Of a stretch of DNA of 64,000 nt, positions 26,287 to 34,278 are shown piece by piece; position 1 is the stretch's first letter, and each line of letters begins with the position of its first letter. The DNA comes from Symbiobacteriaceae bacterium. GTDB lineage: Bacteria > Bacillota > Sulfobacillia > Symbiobacteriales > Symbiobacteriaceae. Both the position numbers and the translations under genes were made by a program. The notes under the pieces are model-generated. The model saw nothing but the letters and a program-made list of their open reading frames with translations. It was not told where the DNA came from and did not search any database. The stretch lies in assembly GCA_029239785.1 (NCBI GenBank), contig JARBUG010000002.1, forward strand, positions 23,034 through 87,033, written 5' to 3'.

Positions 26287-29200
26287 TTAGGGAGCAACGA
26301 TCGCCTGGGCGAACAGCAGCGTGCCGCCGTTCACGGTGACGCCGTCAGCAGCGAAGGTCACGGAGTAGACCTTAACGTGCGTGTTGGCACCAACGCTACC
26401 CTGCCACACGCCGTTGCCGACGTGGGTCAGAGCGGTAGCGGAGTCAGCAACAGCATCAGCGGTAGCGGCGCCGGCGAGGTAGACCCGCAGGTTCGTCACG
26501 CTGGTGTTGGCCGGGGTGATGGCGTTGCCGTTAGCATCCCGCAGGATGAAGTAGACAGTGCCGGCGGCCTGGCTGTTGGTAGAAGCGGTGCTGCTCGGGG
26601 CGTTGGACTTGAAGTCGACCGTCACGTTGGCGATCGTCAGGCCCGTGGTGACACCCTCGACGGAGGGCTTAATCACGATGCTGCCGGCGATCGTGCCAGC
26701 CTTGACCTGGATCTGAGCAACGCCGTTCACGATCGGAGCGGAGGTGCCCAGCAGGGTGGCGCCGGCGCTGTTGGAGACGACTTCGAACTTCATGGTGCCG
26801 GTGTAGGAGCTAACGGTGTTGCCGGTGGCGCCGTCAGCAACCTTGAAGTTCAGGATCTGGACGGAGCTGCCGTCAGCGTTCATGGCAGCCGGGGTAGCGA
26901 CGACGTGGGTGGCGGTGCCGGCGTTGACCGTCAGGGCGATGCCGGTGAACTCAACCACGGTCGGGGTAGCAGTCTGGTAAGCCTTGAAGGTGTAGTTACC
27001 AGCAACGCTCAGGCCGCTGACCGGCACGCTGATGACACCGTAGGACAGGGTGGCGCCAGCGTTGTTGATGGTCGGGGTGCCGGGGTTGGTGCCAGTCGTG
27101 GCAACGGCGAAGTTGGCCGGAATGGCAGCCAGGTTGGTCTTCAGGTTGCCGAGGCCGTCGTACACGCCGACCTTGAGGGTGGTGGTGCCACCAGCGGTGA
27201 CAGCAGCCGGGACCTCAAACAGGCCGAGCTTGTAGGCCGGACCAGCGACGTAGGTGCTGATCTGGGCGGCGGTGACAGGGATGTCAGCCTTCACAACAGC
27301 GTTGGCGGCGTCCTTGATCGTCACCTTGCCGTCGGCGTCGGAGATGGCGATGGTCTCAGCAATACCGCGAGCGGTAAAGGTGACATCATCGTTGCCAGCG
27401 GCGAAGCCGGTCAGCCACTTGTTGTTGGTAGCGTCGGAGTAGGCGATGCCGTTAGCCAGGTAGGAAACCTCGACCCACTGGCCAGCAGGCAGGGTGACCG
27501 GGTTGCCGAACTCGTCGGTGATGTCGACGGTCACAGCGACCTGGGTGGCGGACTCAACGTTGGTCTGAGGAGCCTTGATGGCAGCCTTCGCAGCAGCGGC
27601 GGCGACCACGGTGCTGGCATCGTAGGCGGCTTCCTTGTCAACGCCGGCGATGTTGGCAGCAGCCTTGAAGGTGTAGGTCGCAGCAGCCTCGTTCAGGGTG
27701 ACCGAGAACTTGGCAATACCGTTGACGGTGGTAGCCGTCAGGGTGTTAACCACGGTGGTGCCCTTCTTGACGGTCATGGTGACAGCGCGGCCGTTGTCGG
27801 TGGAGACGAAGCGGCCAGAGGCGTCAACAACCTTGAAGCTGATGTCCTTGGAGGTACCAGCAACAGAGTTCGCGAACGCCTGGTTGCCAGCGGCGACAGC
27901 GTCGGCATCAGCGGCGACCACGATGTTGGCCGGCAGGCCGACGATCTGGGTAGCCACGAGGACGTTGGCGGCGGAAGCGTGAACGTTGAGCTTGGAACCA
28001 GCCGCAGCATCCTTCACGGCCTCAACGGTGAACTCGTCCTCGGCAGCGCCGGAGTCAGAGATGCCGGAGGTGATGGTCAGGGTAGCGACACCGTCGACCG
28101 GGGTAACGGTCATGGTGCTGGGCAGCGTGGTGAAGCTGGTGCCAGCGGTCCGCTTGAAGGTGACAGCGTTGGTAGCGGTCGGAACCTTGTTGCCCCACTG
28201 GTCCTGAACCTCAACGGTCAGGGTGGCGGTCTGAGCGCCGTTGGCAACGAGGGTGTAAGGATCAGCAGCGTTGGTAGAAGCAACACCGTTGATCTTCAGG
28301 TTGCCGATGCGGTCGGCGGCGCCGGGGTTAACCTTGGCCGTGGAGACCTCAGGGGTAGCCAGCGTGCCGAAGGTGACGTCGCTGCCGGTGGCAGAGAACT
28401 CGTAGGTGCCAGCAGCGGTGACGTTGGCGAAAGTGGCCTCGGCGATACCAGCGGCGATAGCGACAACGCCGGGGGTCTCAGTGCCGGTGGCGACGTTCTT
28501 CATCTTGGCGGTGACGGTAGCCTGGCCGCCAGCGGTCGTGTAGGTGGTCTTCGTGGTGCCCAGAGCGTCCTGGAGGGCGTACTGGACCTTGAAGGTGCCG
28601 TTGGCAGCCATGTCGACCGGAGCCTTAACCAGCACGAGCTTGGTGGCGGAGCCAGCCAACTTGGTAGAGAAGGAGACCGGGGTGACGGTGTAACCAGCAG
28701 TGGTGGTGCCGCTGATGGTGACATCGCCAGGCACGCCAGCGAGGGTCAGGTTGATGGTGGAGTTCGGGGTGCTGGCACCAGCGGTGAAGACCAGCTGGGC
28801 GCCGGCAGGCAGAATGGCGGACGTGGTGTTGGTGTTGCTCAGGGCGATGGTAACACCGCCGGTCGGAGCGGGCAGCACAGCGTCAGCAGCGTCGACCAGC
28901 GAAGCGGTCAGCGTGACAGAGCCGGTGGCCTCGGTGACAGCGGTGTTCGGGGTCATGCTCAGCTTGACAGCGCTGATGGTCGGGGCAGCAGCCGTAACGG
29001 TCTGCAGGGCGCCGGTCAGCGTGCCGGAAGTGGCGGAAACGGTCTGGCTGGCAGCGGCGAAGGCGTTAGACTTCACAGTGAAGGTGGCCTTGCCGTTGAC
29101 GGCCTTGACGCTGTCGTTGACGGTCGGGTTGGTGCCGTCAGCATCGACGAACGAGATGTTGGAGCCGACACCGAAGGTGACGTTAACGGTGGCGTCGCTG

Positions 29201-30693
29201 GTGCTGACGACAGAGCCAGCAGCGTCGACAACGTAGACGGTCAGGGTGCCGATGGACTTGTTGTTGGCGATCAGGCCCTCGGGAGCGACGACCTTCAGGC
29301 CGGTGGCGTCGCCGTACACGGCCACGTTAGCGGTGCCGGTCAGCTCGCCAACCTTGGCGGAAACGGTGACGGTGCCAGAAGCGGTGCCGGCGAACTCACC
29401 CGTGGTCGGGTTGATGACGCCGCCCTTGCTGGCGGTCCAGCTCACGTTGTCCAGAGCAACTTCGTTGCCAGCGGCGTCGAAGCCCTTGGCGGAGAAGGTG
29501 ACAGCCTGGCCAACCTTGGCGGACTGGGCACCGGTAACCTCGATCTTAGCGACATCGCCAGCGACGACAGCGACGTCCAGGACGGCCGGGGTGGCTTCGC
29601 CCATGGAGACGGTGATCGTGCCGGTGGCGGGCATGGCGGCGGCGGTGAAGACGCCATCGGCGTAGGTGCCGATTTCGCCGGTGATCTCGACGTCGTAGTC
29701 GGCGTCTTCGATCGCGTTGCCGTTCTTGTCCTTAACGACGACATTCAGGGCGACCTCGGCGCCAGCCTTGACGAGCTGAGCCTCGAGGGTGGCCTCGATG
29801 GTGGCGGCGTTACCGACAGTGCGGGTAACGGTGAAGGATTCGGTGTCCATGTTGCCAGCCAGGTCAGAGGCGACGACGGTGACGTCGTAGTCCTTCAGCT
29901 CGGGCAGGTTCAGGTCGTAGGAGAAGGAGCCATCAGCAGCCAGGGTGACCATGGTGGAGCCAACCTTGACTTCGGTGGCGCCGGTGGCCTTACCGGTGAT
30001 GGTGACCTTGCTGTCCATGGTGGTGGCAGCCGGCTTGGTGACGTTCAGCTCGGGAGCGGTCTGGTCGACGTACTTGGTGTAGAACGTCTCGCCAGCGCCG
30101 AGGTCGTAGTTGTAGAACGCCCGGTCGAACACGTAGAAGACCAGGCCACGGGTGGCGTTGTCGTTCACCATGGGAGCAAGGATAGCCTTGTCCTCAGCGG
30201 TGATCAGGCCCTTGTCGACGGCGACGTCGAGGTAGTTAGCCGGCCAAGCCTTGTTGGCATCAGCCTTGACACCGACGAACTTCATCAGGAAGGCGACGGC
30301 CTGAGCCGGGGTCAGCTTGGCGTCGGGAGCGAAGGTGCCATCAGGCATACCGATGGGGTCGCTGCCAGCCTTCTCGACGAGGGCGACGGCCATGGCGATG
30401 TTGCCGGAAGCCCAGTGGTTAGCGATATCCGGGAAAATGGTGCTGCCCTTCAGGAGCTTAGCGTCATCTTCCTTGCCAAAGGCCCGAACGATAACCGTAA
30501 CGAGCTCCGCACGGGTAATCTCGCTGTTCAGGGCAAGATCACCATCGCGGCCCTGAAGCATACCCAGCTTCTGCATCCGGGTGCCGGCCATTTCGCCAGC
30601 AGCCGGGGTGTACGCGGCGAACGCCGAGCCCACCAGGGAGAGAACGAGGCTAGACGCCACGAGAGCGGACGTCAGCTTCTTCATCAGACCCAT
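26287..30693 (-). CDS. Probable major S-layer protein (SLH plus Ig-like repeats)
   Basis: A 1,468-residue exported protein: signal peptide (KKLTSALVASSLVLSLVGSAFA), then three SLH repeats (ITRAELVTVIVRAFG, LTPAQAVAFLMKFVG, NDNATRGLVFYVFDRAF regions) and more than ten Ig-like modules rich in Ala, Thr and Val, with no cysteine noticed. Very restricted codon choice, a strong AAGGAGG site, a long leader and a powerful terminator all suggest very high expression, as for an S-layer subunit. The start is ATG 30691-30693, or the ATG three codons later. The GC-rich, biased codons also leave the opposite strand open over the whole gene; that reading is a shadow. No catalytic motif seen. Confidence 0.88.
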   Translation of the reverse strand: MGLMKKLTSALVASSLVLSLVGSAFAAYTPAAGEMAGTRMQKLGMLQGRDGDLALNSEITRAELVTVIVRAFGKEDDAKLLKGSTIFPDIANHWASGNIAMAVALVEKAGSDPIGMPDGTFAPDAKLTPAQAVAFLMKFVGVKADANKAWPANYLDVAVDKGLITAEDKAILAPMVNDNATRGLVFYVFDRAFYNYDLGAGETFYTKYVDQTAPELNVTKPAATTMDSKVTITGKATGATEVKVGSTMVTLAADGSFSYDLNLPELKDYDVTVVASDLAGNMDTESFTVTRTVGNAATIEATLEAQLVKAGAEVALNVVVKDKNGNAIEDADYDVEITGEIGTYADGVFTAAAMPATGTITVSMGEATPAVLDVAVVAGDVAKIEVTGAQSAKVGQAVTFSAKGFDAAGNEVALDNVSWTASKGGVINPTTGEFAGTASGTVTVSAKVGELTGTANVAVYGDATGLKVVAPEGLIANNKSIGTLTVYVVDAAGSVVSTSDATVNVTFGVGSNISFVDADGTNPTVNDSVKAVNGKATFTVKSNAFAAASQTVSATSGTLTGALQTVTAAAPTISAVKLSMTPNTAVTEATGSVTLTASLVDAADAVLPAPTGGVTIALSNTNTTSAILPAGAQLVFTAGASTPNSTINLTLAGVPGDVTISGTTTAGYTVTPVSFSTKLAGSATKLVLVKAPVDMAANGTFKVQYALQDALGTTKTTYTTAGGQATVTAKMKNVATGTETPGVVAIAAGIAEATFANVTAAGTYEFSATGSDVTFGTLATPEVSTAKVNPGAADRIGNLKINGVASTNAADPYTLVANGAQTATLTVEVQDQWGNKVPTATNAVTFKRTAGTSFTTLPSTMTVTPVDGVATLTITSGISDSGAAEDEFTVEAVKDAAAGSKLNVHASAANVLVATQIVGLPANIVVAADADAVAAGNQAFANSVAGTSKDISFKVVDASGRFVSTDNGRAVTMTVKKGTTVVNTLTATTVNGIAKFSVTLNEAAATYTFKAAANIAGVDKEAAYDASTVVAAAAAKAAIKAPQTNVESATQVAVTVDITDEFGNPVTLPAGQWVEVSYLANGIAYSDATNNKWLTGFAAGNDDVTFTARGIAETIAISDADGKVTIKDAANAVVKADIPVTAAQISTYVAGPAYKLGLFEVPAAVTAGGTTTLKVGVYDGLGNLKTNLAAIPANFAVATTGTNPGTPTINNAGATLSYGVISVPVSGLSVAGNYTFKAYQTATPTVVEFTGIALTVNAGTATHVVATPAAMNADGSSVQILNFKVADGATGNTVSSYTGTMKFEVVSNSAGATLLGTSAPIVNGVAQIQVKAGTIAGSIVIKPSVEGVTTGLTIANVTVDFKSNAPSSTASTNSQAAGTVYFILRDANGNAITPANTSVTNLRVYLAGAATADAVADSATALTHVGNGVWQGSVGANTHVKVYSVTFAADGVTVNGGTLLFAQAIVAP

Positions 30694-31159
30694 CTGCTTG
30701 GTTCCTCCTTCATAATAGGGGTTTCCTGTTGTAGGGGCCGGGGCCAATTAACCCTCCCCACGAGCGGTGATACATGGGGAAGAATTGAAAACTAGCTGCT
30801 GATAAGGTCCAGACCTAAAGCATCAGGCCGAACGGGGCCCTTGGTGCCTGCCTGATACCGGGTCTGTCGGGGTACTTAGTTTCGACAGGTTACTTTCAGT
30901 GTCCTGCCGATTGCCTCCCTTAGCAGTTCGGTACATTCTGGTGTGCTTGTGGGGGTAGACCCACCGTGTGCTGTCCAGTTTGTTCGGTCTGTAGCGAGGT
31001 CGTCCTAAGGTTTCGGTGGACGTTCAGCTTTTCCTGCTGCCGGCCCCGTGCCAGATCCTGCAAAACCCCTTGTGTCGCGCGTCCCGCAGGTTCCTGACGC
31101 TTTGTACTGACGAAGGTACCAAGCTATTTGTTCCCGACGAAAATGATTTTTTTCGTCCG
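30694..31159 (-). promoter_or_regulatory. Long structured leader upstream of the S-layer gene
   Basis: About 470 bp without a credible gene between the terminator of the NYN gene and the S-layer start. It holds a branched hairpin at 30810-30866 (outer CAGACC/GGTCTG, inner ATCAGGC/GCCTGAT), a TGTCG/CGACA hairpin near 30865-30887 and GACGAAAA/TTTTCGTC at 31136-31157. I could not find a convincing sigma-A promoter, so where the transcript starts is open. Long untranslated leaders that stabilise mRNA are known for S-layer genes of other bacteria; that this is one is inference. Confidence 0.45.
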
Positions 31160-31195
31160 GCCAAAAGAAAAACGCCGCCTCACTTGGCGACGCTT
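31160..31195 (-). terminator. Terminator downstream of the NYN-domain gene
   Basis: On the minus strand AAGCGTCGCC pairs with GGCGGCGTTT (two G-U wobbles) around AAGTGA, followed by TTCTTTT. It lies about 100 bp past the gene end. Confidence 0.75.
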
Positions 31196-31297
31196 TCGTT
31201 CAGCGCAATACGGAGTATACCACAGGGTCCTGTTCGTAGCCGACTGACAATGGCCTGGCGGCGGGCTGAAACAATGGCGCCGCACGTGGCAAAGATT

Positions 31298-32098
31298 CTA
31301 TGCGCTGGCAGTCGACTGCTCCTTTGGCGGCGTTCCGGGGCCGAGTACCCGTTTGACCAGGTCATGCTGGCGATTTAACCGGCAAGCCGTGGTGGGGAAC
31401 AGCTCATCCTTGGGGTTTGGCACCTTGTAAGTTTCAATCACGCCTTCGGAGATTGCCTGGTTGACCAACTCGTAGGTTTTGCGGTCTACAATGTCGGAAC
31501 CGGCCAGGACCCGCAGGAAGTACTTGAGCCCGACAAAGGGCTTGCCATACTCAGCCGTGTCCAAACGGCGAATCATCATTTCCATGTCGTACATGGCCGG
31601 CGGCAGGATTCCCAGCAAGGCCTCAATGGTCGTGAAGTAGTTGACGAAGGACATGACATCCTTACTCATGGTCTTTTCGACTGCCACCACATGTACATGC
31701 TTGCCGCGGGCCCGCAGCTTACGAATGACCTGAATCATGTCACGGTCACCGCAAACGAGAATGAAGATCTCAATGTCGGGCCGGTTGTACATGAGTTCCA
31801 GCGCATCCAGACTCATTTCAATGTCAGCAGCATTTTTGCGGGTACCATCTTCATAGTTCTTGGAGAAGACGTGACGCGGCTCCACACTGCGCCGCTGAAG
31901 TTCAGACAGCAACCCCCGAAACTCTTCGTGATCAAAATCCGCATAAGCCTGCATGAGGCAGACCGGACCGCCGTCGTGTTTTTGCTCCCCCAACTCCCTG
32001 AGGCTGTTAATTAGCTTCTCCGTGTCCGGCACGGTGCCGTACTGTTGCTTCATGCTCCAGTAGATATTCTCGTAATCCATAAAAATGACGGTGTTCAA
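31298..32098 (-). CDS. NYN (LabA/PIN-like) domain protein
   Basis: A 266-residue protein with an N-terminal NYN domain of about 165 residues, a PIN-like RNase fold. Seen: the acidic start VIFMDYENIYWS, KNAADIEMSLDALEL and FILVCGDRDMIQVIRKLRARGKHVHVV, carrying the conserved Asp residues of the putative metal site. The C-terminal 90 residues look like a small winged-helix or LOTUS-type adaptor (KPFVGLKYFLRVL to AISEGVIETY). AAAGGAGG sits 7 nt before a TTG start. Likely an RNA-processing or RNA-binding enzyme in the cytoplasm; the target is unknown. Confidence 0.85.
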   Translation of the reverse strand: MNTVIFMDYENIYWSMKQQYGTVPDTEKLINSLRELGEQKHDGGPVCLMQAYADFDHEEFRGLLSELQRRSVEPRHVFSKNYEDGTRKNAADIEMSLDALELMYNRPDIEIFILVCGDRDMIQVIRKLRARGKHVHVVAVEKTMSKDVMSFVNYFTTIEALLGILPPAMYDMEMMIRRLDTAEYGKPFVGLKYFLRVLAGSDIVDRKTYELVNQAISEGVIETYKVPNPKDELFPTTACRLNRQHDLVKRVLGPGTPPKEQSTASA

Positions 32099-32313
32099 CA
32101 GGGTCCCTCCTTTATTACTGGTCCTCCCCGATGGGAACTCGCCGTGTCTATCTTTTGCATTCTCTGTGCCCTTCCATACCTGGGCTTGCTGTTAGCATAC
32201 GATTTCGCTCCGGGTGATGCTCCTCCCCCAGAAGAACACTCCCCGTATACAGGGTTTAGTCTTTGCCATTTTAGGTAGAAAATCCTGCCAATACGGACTA
32301 CTTTGCTGCTTTT

Positions 32314-32358
32314 ATGGAAAAAAAGTGGAGTCAGCCCACCGCTTGGCTGACTCCACTT
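32314..32358 (-). terminator. Terminator of the ywfO-ywgA pair
   Basis: Perfect 14-bp stem AAGTGGAGTCAGCC / GGCTGACTCCACTT (32323-32358), 8-nt loop, minus-strand tail of seven T. The rest of 32099-32322 has no gene I can support. Confidence 0.92.
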
Positions 32359-32363
32359 CGTTT

Positions 32364-32891
32364 CTAACCGTCAGAACGGAAGAAATTAAGTTGATTGGCG
32401 AACCCGAGCACTGTCTCCACCCGGTCCGCATCGGGAAACTTGTCGGACTTGAGCCGCGGGAGCCTCTCGCTCACCTCGGCATCAGTAAAGCCCTTGGAGC
32501 GCAGGTAGAGCGCTGTTGCCACGCCTTCGAGGAAGGTGGCATCCTGCTCGTTCAGGTGGGCGACCAGCCTGGTCAACCCCGGCAGGGTCGGGTCGGGGTC
32601 AGGGGCGCCGACCAGCGCCGCCTGGGCGTTGGGTCCGGGCCCATATACATAGAGATGGTTGCCGGCCGGACCTGGCAGGACCTCTTCCCGCGCAAAACCC
32701 CAGTCGGTCATCTCTTTGAGCTTCATGGCCACAACTTCGGAGTACGGGCCCCATACGTGCAGGTCGAACGACTCGCCGAACGGGTAGCCTAACTGCTGGG
32801 CGATGAAGACGATTTTCTGGAACTTCTTGCGCCCGCGGACAACGCCGGCGGTCACGAGCAGCCGAGTCAGAGAACGGTAGGGTGTAAACAA
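32364..32891 (-). CDS. ywgA: YwgA family protein
   Basis: A 175-residue protein resembling Bacillus YwgA. The N-terminus is a helical, winged-helix-like segment (GRKKFQKIVFIAQQLGYPFG) followed by the conserved FDLHVWGPYSEVVAMKLKEM. The C-terminal half is helical. Function unknown; the fold suggests nucleic-acid or protein binding. It lies 21 bp downstream of ywfO, the same order as in Bacillus, which supports the assignment. The terminator with a long T-run follows. Confidence 0.8.
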   Translation of the reverse strand: MFTPYRSLTRLLVTAGVVRGRKKFQKIVFIAQQLGYPFGESFDLHVWGPYSEVVAMKLKEMTDWGFAREEVLPGPAGNHLYVYGPGPNAQAALVGAPDPDPTLPGLTRLVAHLNEQDATFLEGVATALYLRSKGFTDAEVSERLPRLKSDKFPDADRVETVLGFANQLNFFRSDG

Positions 32892-32912
32892 GAAATCCGC
32901 ACCCCCGCAAGG

Positions 32913-34199
32913 TCAATTTTCCAGGATTCGTTCGACCTCATCGGCCGCTTCCTTGGGCACGAACAGGACATAGCGCGTGACCCGCTCGGTCGCGATGGAC
33001 TTGAGCACGTCGGACATGACGGTGACTTCCCGCAGCGCCGGCGGTTTGGTCCAGTCTACCAGTACCTGAATGGGCGGCGAGCCGCCTTCGGTGGGTTTTA
33101 CGTAGTAGGAATATGCAAGGTTAGATGTCTTATCGATATGGTAGTAGTAATCGGCTTCTGCGAAGCCCGCTGCCTTTACCGCTTCGATGATTTCAGCCTG
33201 GCGCTCCAGCACCCGGTGCAGGCGCTCGTCCAGCCGAATGCCGGTAAAGAGCCGGCGGTTGATGAACCGGTCGCTCAGGTCGCGCAGAATGGGGTCTTGC
33301 GCCTGCGTCCAGCGCTTGATGGCGTAGAGCACATCGGTTTCGTCGAGCAGCAGGTACTCGGACAGCGTCATGGCACGCCCGGCCAGGATGGGTTCCATAC
33401 TGGGCGGCAAGAAGCCGACTTCGTCGCGCCGCCCGCTGCGGACCAGCGATACAGCGCGGTGGAGCATTTTGTCCAGGACGGTTTCGATGGCGCGTGTAGC
33501 CTTGTGGAAATAGACGTTCCAGTACATGAAGTATCGGGCGAGCAAGAACTCCTCGGCGGAGTGAATGCCCTTGTCGGTCATGGCTACATGGCCGTCGTGC
33601 ACGGTAATCGTCTGAATGAGCCGGTCGAGGTCGAACTGGCCGTAGGTGACGCCGCACATGCGGCTGTCGCGGAGGAGGTAGTCCATCCGGTCGACGTCCA
33701 GTTGGCTGGAGATCAGCTCCTTCAGGAAGGGGGGACCGTCCCACGTCCCCGCTATGATCGAAGTAATTCGCGCTGGCCAATGTTGGTTCCTGCTGTAGAG
33801 CAGTTGGTAAATGCTAGTTTCGGGACTGCCAATGACCCGCTCGACCCAGGTTTCGTGGTGCTGGCCGGTCAGTTTCTCAAACAGGTGGGAAAACGGGCCG
33901 TGGCCAATGTCGTGCAGGAGGGCGGCGCAACAGGCGAGTGCACAGTCCTCCGGGTCAATTTGCACGATGTTGCGGTCGGTTAAGTGCCGCAGCACCCGGT
34001 CCATGAGGTGATAGACGCCAAGGGAGTGGGCGAAGCGGGTGTGCTCGGCGCCCGGGTACGAAATAAACGAGGTGCCCAGCTGCCTGATCCGGCGCAGGCG
34101 CTGGAACTCCGGGCTTTGAATCAGGGCAAAGACGGTGGGGTCCGTCACGGAGATATTGCCGTGGACCGGGTCCCGGAAGACATACTCCTTCACGGACAT
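32913..34199 (-). CDS. ywfO: HD-domain phosphohydrolase, YwfO family
   Basis: A 428-residue HD-superfamily enzyme related to dGTPases. Seen: the family opening FRDPVHGNISVTD, LQRLRRIRQLG-like segment FQRLRRIRQLGTSFISYPGAEHTRFAHSLG (given here as the region around residues 31-60), the HD motif LLHDIGHGPFSHLFE and a later DQLDVDRMDYLLRDS-type metal segment. It probably hydrolyses a nucleotide or phosphorylated signal. GGGGAGGA directly abuts ATG 34199; the GTG two codons on (34191-34193) has better spacing. An extended -10 lies upstream. Confidence 0.87.
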   Translation of the reverse strand: MSVKEYVFRDPVHGNISVTDPTVFALIQSPEFQRLRRIRQLGTSFISYPGAEHTRFAHSLGVYHLMDRVLRHLTDRNIVQIDPEDCALACCAALLHDIGHGPFSHLFEKLTGQHHETWVERVIGSPETSIYQLLYSRNQHWPARITSIIAGTWDGPPFLKELISSQLDVDRMDYLLRDSRMCGVTYGQFDLDRLIQTITVHDGHVAMTDKGIHSAEEFLLARYFMYWNVYFHKATRAIETVLDKMLHRAVSLVRSGRRDEVGFLPPSMEPILAGRAMTLSEYLLLDETDVLYAIKRWTQAQDPILRDLSDRFINRRLFTGIRLDERLHRVLERQAEIIEAVKAAGFAEADYYYHIDKTSNLAYSYYVKPTEGGSPPIQVLVDWTKPPALREVTVMSDVLKSIATERVTRYVLFVPKEAADEVERILEN

Positions 34200-34230
34200 T
34201 CCTCCCCTGCCGGAATGTGGAACAGTAGTT

Positions 34231-34239
34231 ATTGTAGCA
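34231..34239 (-). promoter_or_regulatory. Extended -10 element for ywfO
   Basis: TGCTACAAT on the minus strand, about 35 bp before the start codon. No good -35 is seen, as is usual for extended -10 promoters. Confidence 0.5.
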
Positions 34240-34247
34240 AAGGAACG

Positions 34248-34273
34248 GGCCCGGGGATAGGTCTCCCCGGGCC
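34248..34273 (-). terminator. Hairpin after the pseudokinase-like gene
   Basis: Perfect 10-bp stem GGCCCGGGGA / TCCCCGGGCC with a 6-nt loop, 5 bp past the gene end; tail CGTTCCTTTG. Confidence 0.65.
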
Positions 34274-34278
34274 GGAGG

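Noticed and set aside
26194..30795. A 1,533-codon open frame antisense to the S-layer gene
   Set aside because: It is a by-product of the S-layer gene's very biased codons: no ribosome site, an improbable Gly/Asp/Val repeat protein, and no known family.
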